Shown in pieces: positions 52,975 to 61,806 of a stretch of DNA of 64,000 bases. The stretch comes from JAEWWD01 sp964440115 (lineage in GTDB: Bacteria > Bacillota > Clostridia > Christensenellales > CAG-138). The notes beneath the pieces were generated by a model. The model did not search any database. It was not told where the DNA came from and was given only the letters and a program-made list of their open reading frames with translations. Position numbers and translations under genes: made by a program. Position 1 is the stretch's first letter. Each line of letters starts with the position of its first letter. The stretch spans positions 124,001-188,000 of the forward strand of contig CAYTPV010000005.1 of NCBI GenBank assembly GCA_964440115.1, read 5' to 3'.

Positions 52975-53112
52975 CTACAAATCTTCCGCTTCCGCCGCGT
53001 TCTCCAGATAATCCATCATATAATTGGCATCCAATACGGTAAACGAACCCGTGATGGGGGAATGGATTGATTCGATGAACTTCCTTGTGCTGTTGTTCTT
53101 TTTCTTTTCCAT
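52975..53112 (-). CDS. Small hypothetical protein, 45 aa
   Basis: The ATG at 53,112 is preceded by GAGGAGG at seven bases. It encodes MEKKKNNSTRKFIESIHSPI, then TGSFTVLDANYMMDYLENAA and EAEDL, a compact charged protein without signal or membrane segment. It lies between the MBL gene and the LysR gene. Function unknown. The good ribosome binding site makes it credible. Confidence 0.5.
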   Translation of the reverse strand: MEKKKNNSTRKFIESIHSPITGSFTVLDANYMMDYLENAAEAEDL

Positions 53113-53188
53113 GGTCATGCCTCCTCATTGAGAGTATGGCCGGGAGGAGGTTGAATTATGAAACAACATTGCATAAGCGGTTGTCCGC

Positions 53189-54115
53189 TCATTCCCCCTG
53201 CGGCTTTGTGAAATATCGCTTTACAAACGCAATAAAAGCACGTTCGCTTGCGGTCAGATGCCGCTTTTTGGGATAGGCCAGATATATCTCGCGGAAGAAT
53301 TCCGTATCGTCGAGCAAAAAGCGCAGCACACTGCCCTTCTTGATTTCTTCTTCCACCACCCATTCGGAAATAATGCTGATGCCCAGCCCGTTTACCACGG
53401 ATTGTTTGATCATTTCGAGGTCGTTCATCTGCGCGACGATATGCAGGCTGCTGCGGTCAATGCCCATGCGGTCGAGATATTTGTCCGCTTCTTTTTTTGT
53501 GCCCGATCCTGCCTCGCGCATGATGATGGGGTATCGCATGAGCTCTTTTCCCAAAGCGCCTTTTGCCTGCAGCCGCCGGTATTCCGGCGTGTTCGGAGCA
53601 ATCAGCACAATTCTGTCTTTGCAGAGCGGTTCAAAATGATACTCCTGCTCGCGGATTTTTGTGCCAACAAACGCGATCTGCGCCTCCTGCAGGTTAAGCC
53701 TCTCTATGGCGTATTCGCTGTCCCCCTTCAATATGGAAAACCGCATGGCAGGGTTCTTTTTGACATAGGCTGCAAGAAGCTGCGGAAGAAGATAGCGGGA
53801 AGGTATCGTGGAAGCGGAAATGGTGACGATCTTTGTCTGGTCCGCGGCGTCATCGGGCAGGAATTCCACCTCCAAGGTTCTGCACGCGCGCAGCACATCC
53901 TGCACGAGCACATACGCCCGTCTTCCGGCTTCTGTGGGCGCGATGCGCTTTTTATCCGTCCTGATGAACAGCTGCGTATGAAGCGCCTGCTCCAGCTGCT
54001 CGATATGGCTGCTGACGGTGGGCTGGCTCAGGTAAAGCTGTTCCGCCGCTTTGGTGAAACTCAGCTGCTCCATGACCGCCGCAAACACTTCTATCTGCCT
54101 CAGATTGATGTTCAT
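53189..54115 (-). CDS. LysR-family transcriptional regulator
   Basis: A 308-aa LysR regulator: N-terminal helix-turn-helix (LSFTKAAEQLYLSQPTVSSH) and a type 2 periplasmic-binding-like effector domain (residues about 90-300). The general form and the stretch MREAGSGTKKEADKYL resemble CysB-like and selenium-metabolism-associated LysR proteins of Clostridia. It is divergent from the C_GCAxxG/TDT pair at 54,270, the usual arrangement of a LysR protein and its target. Confidence 0.9.
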   Translation of the reverse strand: MNINLRQIEVFAAVMEQLSFTKAAEQLYLSQPTVSSHIEQLEQALHTQLFIRTDKKRIAPTEAGRRAYVLVQDVLRACRTLEVEFLPDDAADQTKIVTISASTIPSRYLLPQLLAAYVKKNPAMRFSILKGDSEYAIERLNLQEAQIAFVGTKIREQEYHFEPLCKDRIVLIAPNTPEYRRLQAKGALGKELMRYPIIMREAGSGTKKEADKYLDRMGIDRSSLHIVAQMNDLEMIKQSVVNGLGISIISEWVVEEEIKKGSVLRFLLDDTEFFREIYLAYPKKRHLTASERAFIAFVKRYFTKPQGE

Positions 54116-54269
54116 ATCCGTTCACCTGCTGTATTTCTTCCTGCAGTATAGCATGTCATATTGATAAAATCTATAACACGCAGCCTGATATCCGTACTTC
54201 AAATGCCGATCACACACCTGCGAATGGTATACTCAGATGGCATATCAGTGAAAGGAGCACACGCTCAAA

Positions 54270-54752
54270 GTGAATATCAGTCAAAGGGTCAGCGTAAAGA
54301 AAATCAGCAAAGATGCTGAGGATCTGTTCAGAGGCGGTTTTTTCTGCTCGGAGGCGCTCGTAAGCTCCATCCGCTCTAATTTCGAGCTGGATATCCCCGA
54401 GGAGGTCATCGCGATGGCATCCGGTTTCCCTATCGGGTTGGGCCGGGCAAAATGTCTGTGCGGCGCGGTATCCGGCGGCGTAATGGCGTTGGGCATATTC
54501 TTCGGTCGTACAAAGCAGGGGGACCCGAAGGTGGAAAAGAATCTTGCCGTATCCAAGGAACTGCACGATTGGTTTAAGGAAAACAACGGCAAGGGGAGCC
54601 TTTGCTGCCGCGTACTCACCAAGGAGTTCGATATGTCCAAGGGCGAGCACAAGGAGCAATGCATTTACTTTACAGGCCTTGTTGCGGGCAAAGTGGCCGA
54701 GATCATCATCCGCGAGCTGGGCCTTGTGAATACCGATCTGGAACAGGCATAG
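54270..54752 (+). CDS. C_GCAxxG_C_C family redox protein
   Basis: A 160-aa Cys-rich protein starting with GTG. The family pattern is present: FFCSEAL, then CLCGAVSGGVMALG (the GCAxxG-type block), SLCCRVL and a final Cys in EHKEQCIYF. These proteins are predicted to be redox-active or to bind a metal cluster. It precedes the TDT transporter by 10 bp and diverges from the LysR gene. Confidence 0.85.
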   Translation: MNISQRVSVKKISKDAEDLFRGGFFCSEALVSSIRSNFELDIPEEVIAMASGFPIGLGRAKCLCGAVSGGVMALGIFFGRTKQGDPKVEKNLAVSKELHDWFKENNGKGSLCCRVLTKEFDMSKGEHKEQCIYFTGLVAGKVAEIIIRELGLVNTDLEQA

Positions 54753-54762
54753 GAGGCGGCAA

Positions 54763-55704
54763 ATGAAAGCATTCATTCGTTCCATACCGCTGCCGCTTTC
54801 CGGCGTCATGCTGGGCACCGCCGCTTTGGGCAATCTGCTGCAAAGCTATTCCGAAACGCTGCGGACTGTCTGCGGCGCCGTGGCGGGCATATTGCTGCTG
54901 CTGCTTGTATTGAAGCTTATATTGTTTCCCAAGTCGATTGCAGAGGATCTCAAAAATCCCGTGCTGGCAAGCGTATCGGCGACCTTTCCCATGGCGCTCA
55001 TGCTGCTGACCGTTTACTGGAAGCCGGTGATCGGCGCAGCCTCGAAAATACTGTGGCTTATCGCGATACTGCTGCATGCGGCGCTGATGGTTTATTTTAC
55101 GGCGCGGTTTATCCAAAAGGACAGCGTGCCCAAGCTGCTCGCCAGCTATTTCGTGGTGTATGTAGGCATGGCCGTGGCGTCCGTCACAGCGCCCGCCTAT
55201 GAAATGACCGGTTTGGGCATGGCGATATACTGGCTTTCGTTCGCGCTGTTGCTGATTGCGCTGCCGTTCGTATCCTACCGGTATATCAAATATCGTACTG
55301 TTCCGCAGCCCGTGCAGCCGCTCATCTGCATATTTACGGCTCCGGCCAGCCTGTGCTTGGCAGGCTATCTGCAGTCTGCCGCTAACAAATCCCTGCCTCT
55401 TGTGTATTGCATGATGGTATTGGCTTGCGCGCTGTATATCGTTGCGCTCATTAATCTGCCCAAGCTGCTGAAACTTGCGTTTTACCCGAGCTACGCGGCA
55501 TTCACATTCCCGTTCGTCATCAGCGCCATTGCCATGAAGCAGAGCAATGCGTTCCTGATGAAAGCGGGGGCGGGCATCCCGTGGCTGCAGGTTGTGGTGC
55601 TTTTCGAAACCATCGTGGCGGCTGCGCTGGTGGTATACGCACTCATTCGCTTTTTCATGGCGATTACGTCCGCCGCAAAAACGCCGGTTGCAAGCCAATC
55701 GTAG
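54763..55704 (+). CDS. TDT family (TehA/SLAC1-like) membrane transporter
   Basis: A 313-aa protein with about ten membrane helices. The opening RSIPLPLSGVMLGTAALGNL and internal repeats fit the tellurite-resistance/dicarboxylate transporter family, whose members move C4-dicarboxylates, sulfite or anions, or confer tellurite tolerance. It is co-transcribed with the C_GCAxxG gene. Substrate unknown. Confidence 0.85.
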   Translation: MKAFIRSIPLPLSGVMLGTAALGNLLQSYSETLRTVCGAVAGILLLLLVLKLILFPKSIAEDLKNPVLASVSATFPMALMLLTVYWKPVIGAASKILWLIAILLHAALMVYFTARFIQKDSVPKLLASYFVVYVGMAVASVTAPAYEMTGLGMAIYWLSFALLLIALPFVSYRYIKYRTVPQPVQPLICIFTAPASLCLAGYLQSAANKSLPLVYCMMVLACALYIVALINLPKLLKLAFYPSYAAFTFPFVISAIAMKQSNAFLMKAGAGIPWLQVVVLFETIVAAALVVYALIRFFMAITSAAKTPVASQS

Positions 55705-55735
55705 ACGCTCCTGAACAAGGCGAAAAAGATATACG

Positions 55736-55929
55736 TTGGAGGCTCTGCCTCCAAACCTCCGCCAAGGGCCGTTGCGGCCCTTGGAACCCACCCTTTGGAA
55801 CGCCCTATTTTAGGGCGTTCCAAGTAAAGGGTTTCCAAAGGGACGTGTCCCTTTGGTGGGGTGCAGGGGTGAAACCCCTGAAAAAGGGTTTTAACCAAAG
55901 CTTAAAACCGGCCGTAAACGGCCGGTTTT
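55736..55929. repeat. Block of six consecutive palindromes
   Basis: Within 194 bp lie six hairpins: TTGGAGGC/GCCTCCAA (55,736-55,754), CCAAGGGCC/GGCCCTTGG (55,762-55,784), a 13-bp stem TTGGAACGCCCTA (55,795-55,823), CCAAAGGGAC/GTCCCTTTGG (55,835-55,856), CAGGGGT/ACCCCTG (55,864-55,880) and a 12-bp stem AAAACCGGCCGT (55,904-55,929), which may serve as terminator. It resembles the dispersed palindromic repeat elements of gut Clostridia. Confidence 0.8.
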
Positions 55930-55955
55930 GGTTTTGCAGATGAGAGGATGTGATT

Positions 55956-56966
55956 TTAAAGCAGTATGATCCCCGCCTGTTCGCATGCTTCCATTGTAGC
56001 CTGATCCCATATGGAGGACTGCACTTCGCCGATGTGCGCTTTGTTGAGCAGCAGCATGCACAGACGCGATTGGCCTATGCCTCCGCCAATCGTCAGCGGC
56101 AGCTTGTTTTCCAAAAGCAGGCGATGGAACAAAAGATTTCTGCGGTCGTCGCAGTTGGCAAGCGAAAGCTGCCTGTCCAGCGCCTCGCTGTCCACGCGGA
56201 TGCCCATGGAGGAAATCTCCAGCGCCCGGTCGAGCAGCGGGAAGTAGAAGAAGATATCGCCGTTGAGCTGCCAGTCGTCGTAATCCGGCGCGCGGCCGCT
56301 GTGCGGAATGCCGGAACGCAGCTTTCCGCCGATTTGCATGATAAAAGCAGTTCCATGCTCCTTTACATACTTGTATTCCCGCTCTTCGGGCGTGGCGTCC
56401 GGGTACATATCCTCGAGCTCCTGCGTCGTCACGAAGCTAACCTCGCGCTTTAACTGCACGTCCACCTGATGGAAGTGCGCGCGTACGGTATCCAGCGTGT
56501 GGCAGATGCAAGTGACGATTGCCTGCACGGTTGCTTTGAGCGTTTCGATATTGCGCGTTTCGGGCGTGATGACCGCTTCCCAGTCCCACTGGTCTACATA
56601 GATGGAATGCAGGTTGTCCAGCGCTTCGTCCCGGCGGATAGCGTTCATGTCCGTATACAGACCTTTGCCGGGGCGGAAGTCATAGCGGTAAAGCGCCATT
56701 CTCTTCCACTTGGCCAAAGACTGCACGACCTCGGCCGTCACAACGCCGGTGGCCGGCGCCTGGAAGCTGACCGGCCGCTCAATGCCGTTGAGGTTGTCGT
56801 TGAGGCCCGTTGCCGTATCCACAAACAGCGGCGCGGAAACGCGTTTGAGGTTCAGTGCGGCAGCAAGAGTATCCTGAAAATTGCGTTTGATGAGCGCGAT
56901 GGCGCTTTGGGTCTCGTAGAGACTCAGCGAGGATTTATACCCCTGCGGAATGGTTACACTATTCAT
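55956..56966 (-). CDS. asnA: Aspartate-ammonia ligase (asparagine synthetase A)
   Basis: A 336-aa enzyme that makes asparagine from aspartate, ammonia and ATP in the cytosol. It is full length for AsnA and carries the family blocks SLSLYETQSAIALIKRNF, LNDNLNGIERPVSF, HSIYVDQWDWE and GGGIGQSRLCMLLL. It belongs to the class II aminoacyl-tRNA synthetase-like fold. Monocistronic, with a terminator-like hairpin 82 bp upstream on the same strand. Confidence 0.95.
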   Translation of the reverse strand: MNSVTIPQGYKSSLSLYETQSAIALIKRNFQDTLAAALNLKRVSAPLFVDTATGLNDNLNGIERPVSFQAPATGVVTAEVVQSLAKWKRMALYRYDFRPGKGLYTDMNAIRRDEALDNLHSIYVDQWDWEAVITPETRNIETLKATVQAIVTCICHTLDTVRAHFHQVDVQLKREVSFVTTQELEDMYPDATPEEREYKYVKEHGTAFIMQIGGKLRSGIPHSGRAPDYDDWQLNGDIFFYFPLLDRALEISSMGIRVDSEALDRQLSLANCDDRRNLLFHRLLLENKLPLTIGGGIGQSRLCMLLLNKAHIGEVQSSIWDQATMEACEQAGIILL

Positions 56967-57047
56967 ACAGTCTCCTAATCAATTCTTTCTTGCAATTTTA
57001 TCATATTATTCTTCGTTTTGCGCAAATATCCTGCACGCAACAAAAAG

Positions 57048-57071
57048 CTCCTGCTTTTTAAAAAGCAGGAG
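57048..57071 (-). terminator. Terminator or attenuator upstream of asnA
   Basis: CTCCTGCTTTTT and AAAAAGCAGGAG form a perfect 24-bp palindrome. On the reverse strand CTTTTTG follows the stem. It lies about 310 bp after the stop of the 57,383 gene and 82 bp before asnA, so it could end the upstream transcript or attenuate asnA. No T-box core is seen in the preceding 300 bp. Confidence 0.6.
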
Positions 57072-57382
57072 GAAGGGCTGAAATGAGTATTCGGCATGGC
57101 AGCATTGCATATCACCATGTCGCTATAATATATTCAGTTCAATTACCCGATGTCACATATTCTTACAATATATAATAACCTGCTTTTGAAGATTCCATCA
57201 ATTTAATTGGTTATATTCATACAGCATAATTAACAATAAGTTTCTAATGCATGTATTCGTATAAGATGTCTATCATTCAAAGTATATCACCTATTACCGG
57301 GACTCTAAGTCTATATATTGGTCTAGAGCCGGATATGCGTACACAGTGGCCTGATGCTCATCGGGTAACGCAGTTCTGCTTA
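57072..57382. other. AT-rich intergenic region
   Basis: No gene seen. Several possible -10 boxes occur on the reverse strand, for example in GAATATATTATAGC near 57,130, but none with a clear -35. Confidence 0.4.
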
Positions 57383-57619
57383 CTAATCCACAGATGGCTC
57401 ACATGTAATTCCTGTCGGAACTGCACACGTATCAACAGATAGCCTCACTGGGAACCGTACGCACAACTTTTGCGTGACATAATATGTACAGGGGCTTGTA
57501 ATCTCAATTTTGGGTTTTCCGATAATACACCACTGAGCGTTACCCACAACAACATCCGGCGCAACCTGCACCTGTGCATCTATGCGTACTTTGTCTTGAA
57601 AGAGAAATGGGCAATCCAT
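57383..57619 (-). CDS. Small surface-type protein, paralogue of the 57,787 gene
   Basis: A 78-aa protein, MDCPFLFQDKVRIDAQVQVA, then CTYYVTQKLCVRFPVRLSVD and CAVPTGITC. The same layout (Cys, beta-strand, QxLCVxxP, then PxGIxC) is found in the N-terminal half of the protein at 57,787-58,524, so the two are paralogues. AGGAGCTTTCAA precedes the ATG. The family is unknown to me. The Cys-rich beta-type composition suggests a spore-coat or surface role. Confidence 0.6.
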   Translation of the reverse strand: MDCPFLFQDKVRIDAQVQVAPDVVVGNAQWCIIGKPKIEITSPCTYYVTQKLCVRFPVRLSVDTCAVPTGITCEPSVD

Positions 57620-57695
57620 TTGAAAGCTCCTGTTCTATGATACTTTGATATACTATATTCTGAATAGCTAAGGTGTGTTATATATGCGCATGAAA

Positions 57696-57724
57696 AAGCT
57701 CTCCAGTTTAGATATGGAGAGCTT
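57696..57724 (-). terminator. Terminator of the 57,787-58,524 gene
   Basis: On the reverse strand AAGCTCTCCA pairs with TGGAGAGCTT, followed by TTTC. It lies 63 bp after the stop codon. Confidence 0.85.
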
Positions 57725-57786
57725 AAGGCGTATAAAGCCTTACTGCTTTATAACAAACGGAAGCTTTTCGCTAAAGCGTATGGTTA

Positions 57787-58524
57787 TTAGCCGTTGCCGC
57801 CATTATCGCCGTTATCGTCATCCGGGCAGTGCGTTGGGCATTCATCGAGGGTGCCTTCGTTGAAAGCGGCAAGCGGTGTTTTCTTATCAGGCGCTCCGTC
57901 GTCGCCGTTGGGGACGGATGATCCTGCAATGAATGTATTTGCATTGGCAATCGCCGTATCTGCAGCCTCACAGGTGGCACCGTTCAAAATATTCAGACGT
58001 GCGCCAAGAAGCTGGGCGTAAAGCTGCTGGTATTGGTTTTGATGCGGAGGATTGGGGGGGGTAGGCGGGGACGGCGCGTCCTCATTGAGAACAGCGAATG
58101 CGTTTGTTTTATCGACGGTTAAGCTGAGGCCTTGGGTGCCGATCCCCAGTATAATGGTGCCGCCTGCCTTGTCAATCAAAGCATTCCTTTCTGTTTCGTG
58201 GTTTTTCCAGAATCCGATGGTGTAGGTGCAGGCCCCCGGCGCATTGCACGGGCCAGTCGCCCCTTGAGTACACATAATGCCGCTAGGCTCCGCGACAGCG
58301 GTTGCATCAAAGAAAAGCGGAATTTGTACGCATAGATTCTGGCTCACGTTAAATGTGCAGCATGGAACCGGCGGCGTTCCGCATGTACCAGGCGTACCAG
58401 GACAGGTACCAATAAACGGATCTCCCATACAGAAAGTACGAGCATCTCCGGAAGTTACGTGCGGCGTTATTGTTACTTTTGCGCCGACACATACTTGTTC
58501 ATGAACGGTTTGAGGGCATGACAT
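57787..58524 (-). CDS. Cys-rich surface-type protein with GFWKNH motif
   Basis: A 245-aa protein. The first 95 residues contain about ten Cys and the domain shared with the 57,383 protein (CTFNVSQNLCVQIPLFFDAT, AEPSGIMC). The second part starts CTYTIGFWKNHETERN, a motif like the GYWKxH motif of many extracellular proteins, followed by a Pro-rich stretch, a helical segment and an acidic Asn/Gly/Asp tail. No ordinary signal peptide is present, as is usual for spore-surface proteins deposited from the mother cell. The start at 58,524 follows AAGGAGATAATATT. Confidence 0.65.
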   Translation of the reverse strand: MSCPQTVHEQVCVGAKVTITPHVTSGDARTFCMGDPFIGTCPGTPGTCGTPPVPCCTFNVSQNLCVQIPLFFDATAVAEPSGIMCTQGATGPCNAPGACTYTIGFWKNHETERNALIDKAGGTIILGIGTQGLSLTVDKTNAFAVLNEDAPSPPTPPNPPHQNQYQQLYAQLLGARLNILNGATCEAADTAIANANTFIAGSSVPNGDDGAPDKKTPLAAFNEGTLDECPTHCPDDDNGDNGGNG

Positions 58525-58730
58525 AATATTATCTCCTTTTCTTGATGTCATGATGTATAATATATACTATTCAATTATGGTCAAATGTGCTTTTATATAT
58601 GGCATAATATGTTGTTATACTTTGCAATTTTCTCCCTAATAAATTCCTGCAATTCGGCACTATTACTCTTTCACAATAAATAAATTGACGACACTGCCGG
58701 TTCCGTAAATAGCTGTCCGTTACGTAAATA

Positions 58731-58763
58731 ATGCCCCGCTGCCCGAATAGGGCAGCGGGGCAT
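58731..58763. terminator. Strong GC-rich hairpin between spore-type genes
   Basis: ATGCCCCGCTGCCC pairs perfectly with GGGCAGCGGGGCAT around five bases. There is no real T run on either side. It lies about 65 bp after the stop of the 58,829 gene, so it probably ends or stabilises that transcript. Confidence 0.6.
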
Positions 58764-58828
58764 GCTCATGCGGTTCGTAGCTGCAATTAGCGAGGGCAGG
58801 TATCTTACAACCGGGGAGGTCTGGTGAT

Positions 58829-58999
58829 TTAATAGCGTCTGCGGCGTCTTCTGAATCGCGGAAATCTTTCAAATCGTCTGTGTCGTGGAAATCCTATAAA
58901 TCCAGGAAATCCTATAATGATTGGGGGTCTTGAGAGCCTGGGCAAACGACAAAACGGAGTGAAGGGGAACATACGGCAAAACTCATCTAGCGACGGCAT
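58829..58999 (-). CDS. Small Arg-rich protein, 56 aa
   Basis: GGGAGGTGTTGTA precedes the ATG at 58,999. The protein begins MPSLDEFCRMFPFTPFCRLP, contains Gly/Phe/Pro repeats (GFPGFIGFP) and ends in an Arg/Phe tail with RFRRRRRRY. This composition is typical of small spore-coat or nucleic-acid-binding proteins of Firmicutes. It lies between the Cys-rich surface gene and the DUF2935 gene. A longer in-frame extension to 59,224 has no good start signal. Confidence 0.55.
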   Translation of the reverse strand: MPSLDEFCRMFPFTPFCRLPRLSRPPIIIGFPGFIGFPRHRRFERFPRFRRRRRRY

Positions 59000-59211
59000 T
59001 ACAACACCTCCCTTTTGTGAATATACTATGCGTTGCAATAAGGAACGGTCATCCATATGCCAATGGGGCTGCCGGATCATTCCCTCGGGACTGATCACGC
59101 AGTATATTCGGGATTTGAGCCCAGACGCAGGACATATCTCTTTACCACGGGTGCTAAAGCAAATCATAGGGAAATAGATTGTAACAGTTTGATCGAAAGG
59201 GGCGGTGGTAC

Positions 59212-60129
59212 GTGCTTTCACCACGGGACTATGTCACGATGTCCATTGATCTAAATCTCTTTTTCCTTCGAATTATGAAGGAGCATTCTCTGTTTCTGGA
59301 GTTGGGGTTTACACCAAGGGATGCCAGCATGGCGGAAGAAGCGGATGAGTTTAGGACGGCTTTTGAGGAGCTTCTAACGGACGCGACTGATCTGGCCTAT
59401 GGAAATGCGAGTGCGGACGCGATACAATCGCAGCAATTTGTTACGCCATACACCATACCCGCAGAAAATGTGACGAACTTCTATACCGGCGTTCCAACAA
59501 ATACTTGCCTGACCCGCGAGGAATCAATGCTTGCTGCAAGCAACGGATCTGCGCCGGCTTCAGGAATGCACCAGGCGGTCGATATGCTCAACCGCAGGGC
59601 GTATCGTGCCACCGCTGCTCTGGCGGATTTCAAGGATAGGCTGCTGACGAATGTGCGTGCCTGCAAAATGTTCACGATGAACTATCCGCTTTTAATCGAG
59701 CATATTCTTCGTGAGGCAAGGTTTTTCATGAACATGCTGGCGACTCTGGTGAGTGGAACGAGCATTATGCTGCCGGAAGATTTGATCAATCAGGAACGGT
59801 TCTGGAATCTTCAAATGGCCGAACATGCGAAATTCATTGCGGGACTTCTCGATCCCTCTGAAGCGGCGCTGATCGACACAGCAAGAATGTTCGGTTCGGA
59901 ATTTGATCAATTGGAGGCAGAGGCCAGGCAGGCCCAGCAGGCACAAATTGCTGTGGTGACGAACGACAGCATAGACGCGACAAAGCGCTTAAAGGATTTC
60001 AAGACTGCCGGAACAGAAGGGCTTCTCAATTGCAAAATACAGGCGATCATGGTTCCATTGCTTGCCGACCATGTCCTCAGGGAAGCAAACCACTATCTCT
60101 GTGTGATGGGAATATGCGGCTCCAAGTAA
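59212..60129 (+). CDS. DUF2935 protein
   Basis: A 305-aa helical protein with two related halves: IDLNLFFLRIMKEHSLFLEL at the N-terminus, then LLIEHILREARFFMNML and, in the second half, LLADHVLREANHYLCVM. The pattern EH...E...EH in two four-helix bundles is that of DUF2935, thought to be ferritin-like metal-binding bundles common in spore formers. The start is GTG 59,212 after GGGGCGG; ATG 59,239 is an alternative. Confidence 0.8.
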   Translation: MLSPRDYVTMSIDLNLFFLRIMKEHSLFLELGFTPRDASMAEEADEFRTAFEELLTDATDLAYGNASADAIQSQQFVTPYTIPAENVTNFYTGVPTNTCLTREESMLAASNGSAPASGMHQAVDMLNRRAYRATAALADFKDRLLTNVRACKMFTMNYPLLIEHILREARFFMNMLATLVSGTSIMLPEDLINQERFWNLQMAEHAKFIAGLLDPSEAALIDTARMFGSEFDQLEAEARQAQQAQIAVVTNDSIDATKRLKDFKTAGTEGLLNCKIQAIMVPLLADHVLREANHYLCVMGICGSK

Positions 60130-60180
60130 CCAGCGAGTGCCTTGAATAGTTGGCGACTAAATCGGTGATTGCAGACAAAA

Positions 60181-60214
60181 GGCCCCGAAGCCGCAGAGCA
60201 ACGGGGCATTTTTG
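60181..60214 (+). terminator. Terminator after the DUF2935 gene
   Basis: GCCCCG pairs with CGGGGC, followed by ATTTTT. Confidence 0.75.
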
Positions 60215-60246
60215 GGGGTTTCATTCTATCGTAAACCTTGACTAAG

Positions 60247-60372
60247 TCAAGGGCGCTTGCCGGGCGTATTGTTCTGCGAGGTATCCCCGCTTTTCTTTTT
60301 TACCTGCCGCGACTTATGCTTGGCATTGCCGGGGGTAGCGGGCAGCAATGTTTCCGTTGGCGTCTTTTTCAT
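60247..60372 (-). CDS. Small Lys/Thr-rich protein, 41 aa
   Basis: AAAGGAG precedes the ATG by about ten bases. The protein reads MKKTPTETLLPATPGNAKHK, then SRQVKKKSGDTSQNNTPGKR and P. Basic, Thr/Pro-rich and without hydrophobic core, it resembles small acid-soluble or coat-associated spore proteins in composition only. Confidence 0.45.
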   Translation of the reverse strand: MKKTPTETLLPATPGNAKHKSRQVKKKSGDTSQNNTPGKRP

Positions 60373-60446
60373 AAGATACTGGCTCCTTTATGATACTGAT
60401 TTTAACAGTATCTTAGGCAAAACGGCGCGTTTCATGCATTGTAGAG

Positions 60447-61769
60447 CTACACCTTCCCCGAGAATGTCAGGAACAAAAGCACGGAGTTGGCAGCTATGAT
60501 CACGCCGGTGATGATGTACCCCATCACATTGGTCAGCTTTTTGTTGACCAGCGCGCCCATCAGATCCTTTCTTCTTGTAATCAGCAGCATGGGAATGATG
60601 GCGACAGGAAGCACAAAGCTCAGCGTAACCTGGCTCAGCACAAGCGCTTTCATAGGGTTGATGCCCAATATGATGATCAGCATGCCGGGCAGCATGGTCA
60701 CAAGCCTCGTGACGGTATCGTTGATATTGAGCCCGACAAACCCCTGCATAATCGCCTGCCCGGCCATCGTGCCCACCGCCGAAGAGGATAGGCCGGATGC
60801 GATCAGCGCCAGCCCGAACGCGCTGCTCGAAGCCGCGCCCAGCAGAGGGGCGAGGGAGTGGTGCGCCTGCTCGATGGTGTTGACGACCATGCCGTTTCTG
60901 AAGAACACCGCAGCAGATACGACTACCATGGCCGCGTTTACAACGAACGCGATGTTCATGGCGATGACAATATCCAGCCGTTCCATTTTCACGTGCCGCT
61001 TCTTATCGGCGTCGGTCACATCCGTGTTCCGGTGCTGCACGAGCTGGGAGTGCAGGTATATGACATGCGGCATTACCGTTGCGCCAAGCATGCCCACGGC
61101 AATCAGTACGGCTTCCCCATTTGGCAGGGAAGGAATCAGTACATGCAGTCCCGCCGCAGCCCAGTCGGGTTTGGCTAAGAACAGTTCGAGCGTGTAGGCT
61201 GCGCAGATGACCCCCACCAATACGGAAATGATGACTTCTACGACTCTCTGGCCGTATTTGCTCATATACACGATCAAAAATGTTAAAACCGCTGTGATAA
61301 TGCCTGCATACGCCATAGGGATATGGAACAGCAGATAAAAGCCCAGTGTTCCGCCTAAGAATTCTGCAAGGTTGGTGGCAATGGCCGCAAGCTCCGCAAT
61401 GATCCAGAAGCACCAGTTGGTTCTGCGTGAAAACACTTTCCCGCACATCTGGGGCAGATTGAGCCCCGTCGCAATGCCGAGCTTAGCGGATAACGACTGA
61501 AGGAATATCGCCATCAGGTTGCTCCACAGTATCACCCACACGAGGTTATAGTTGAACTGAGAGCCTCCGCTGATGTTTGTTGCAAAATTGCCGGGATCGA
61601 TATACGCTACGCTGACGATAAACGCCGGCCCCAAAAATTTCAGCAGCGTTTTTACTTTATATAAGAATTGGCTGCCTGTCTGCCTGTTCCTTGCTATCAT
61701 CAACCGTTCAACCGGTGAACCAACCTGCCTTATGCATCTTTCTTCCGACAACGAGAACACCCCATTCAT
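60447..61769 (-). CDS. mntH: Nramp family divalent metal transporter
   Basis: A 440-aa membrane protein with about eleven helices. Metal-site motifs are clear: the first-helix VAYIDPGNFATNI (DPGN) and the sixth-helix GATVMPHVIYLHSQLV (MPH). Proton-coupled import of Mn2+ or Fe2+ is expected. The start at 61,769 gives the usual N-terminal length; an internal Met at 61,700 is possible. A 16-bp palindrome lies 21 bp upstream. Confidence 0.92.
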   Translation of the reverse strand: MNGVFSLSEERCIRQVGSPVERLMIARNRQTGSQFLYKVKTLLKFLGPAFIVSVAYIDPGNFATNISGGSQFNYNLVWVILWSNLMAIFLQSLSAKLGIATGLNLPQMCGKVFSRRTNWCFWIIAELAAIATNLAEFLGGTLGFYLLFHIPMAYAGIITAVLTFLIVYMSKYGQRVVEVIISVLVGVICAAYTLELFLAKPDWAAAGLHVLIPSLPNGEAVLIAVGMLGATVMPHVIYLHSQLVQHRNTDVTDADKKRHVKMERLDIVIAMNIAFVVNAAMVVVSAAVFFRNGMVVNTIEQAHHSLAPLLGAASSSAFGLALIASGLSSSAVGTMAGQAIMQGFVGLNINDTVTRLVTMLPGMLIIILGINPMKALVLSQVTLSFVLPVAIIPMLLITRRKDLMGALVNKKLTNVMGYIITGVIIAANSVLLFLTFSGKV

Positions 61770-61790
61770 AAGTTAAAGCCGGCAAACAGC

Positions 61791-61806
61791 TTTAGACTGG
61801 TCTAAA
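61791..61806. promoter_or_regulatory. Operator-like palindrome upstream of mntH
   Basis: TTTAGACTGGTCTAAA is a near-perfect inverted repeat (TTTAGAC-TG-GTCTAAA) just before the transporter start. Its size and position fit a site for a DtxR/MntR-type metal regulator, though the bases differ from the best-known MntR box. Confidence 0.5.

Noticed and set aside
54706..55791. 361-codon reverse-strand open frame opposite the TDT transporter
   Set aside because: Arg/His/Gln-rich shadow of a clear membrane protein gene on the other strand.
57072..57382. T-box leader for asnA
   Set aside because: No AGGGTGGNACCGCG-type core or Asn specifier arrangement is visible on the reverse strand; only a terminator-like hairpin remains.
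58829..59224. 131-codon version of the Arg-rich protein
   Set aside because: The upstream 75 codons lack a ribosome binding site and read unlike the tail, whereas the internal ATG at 58,999 has GGGAGGTG at good spacing.
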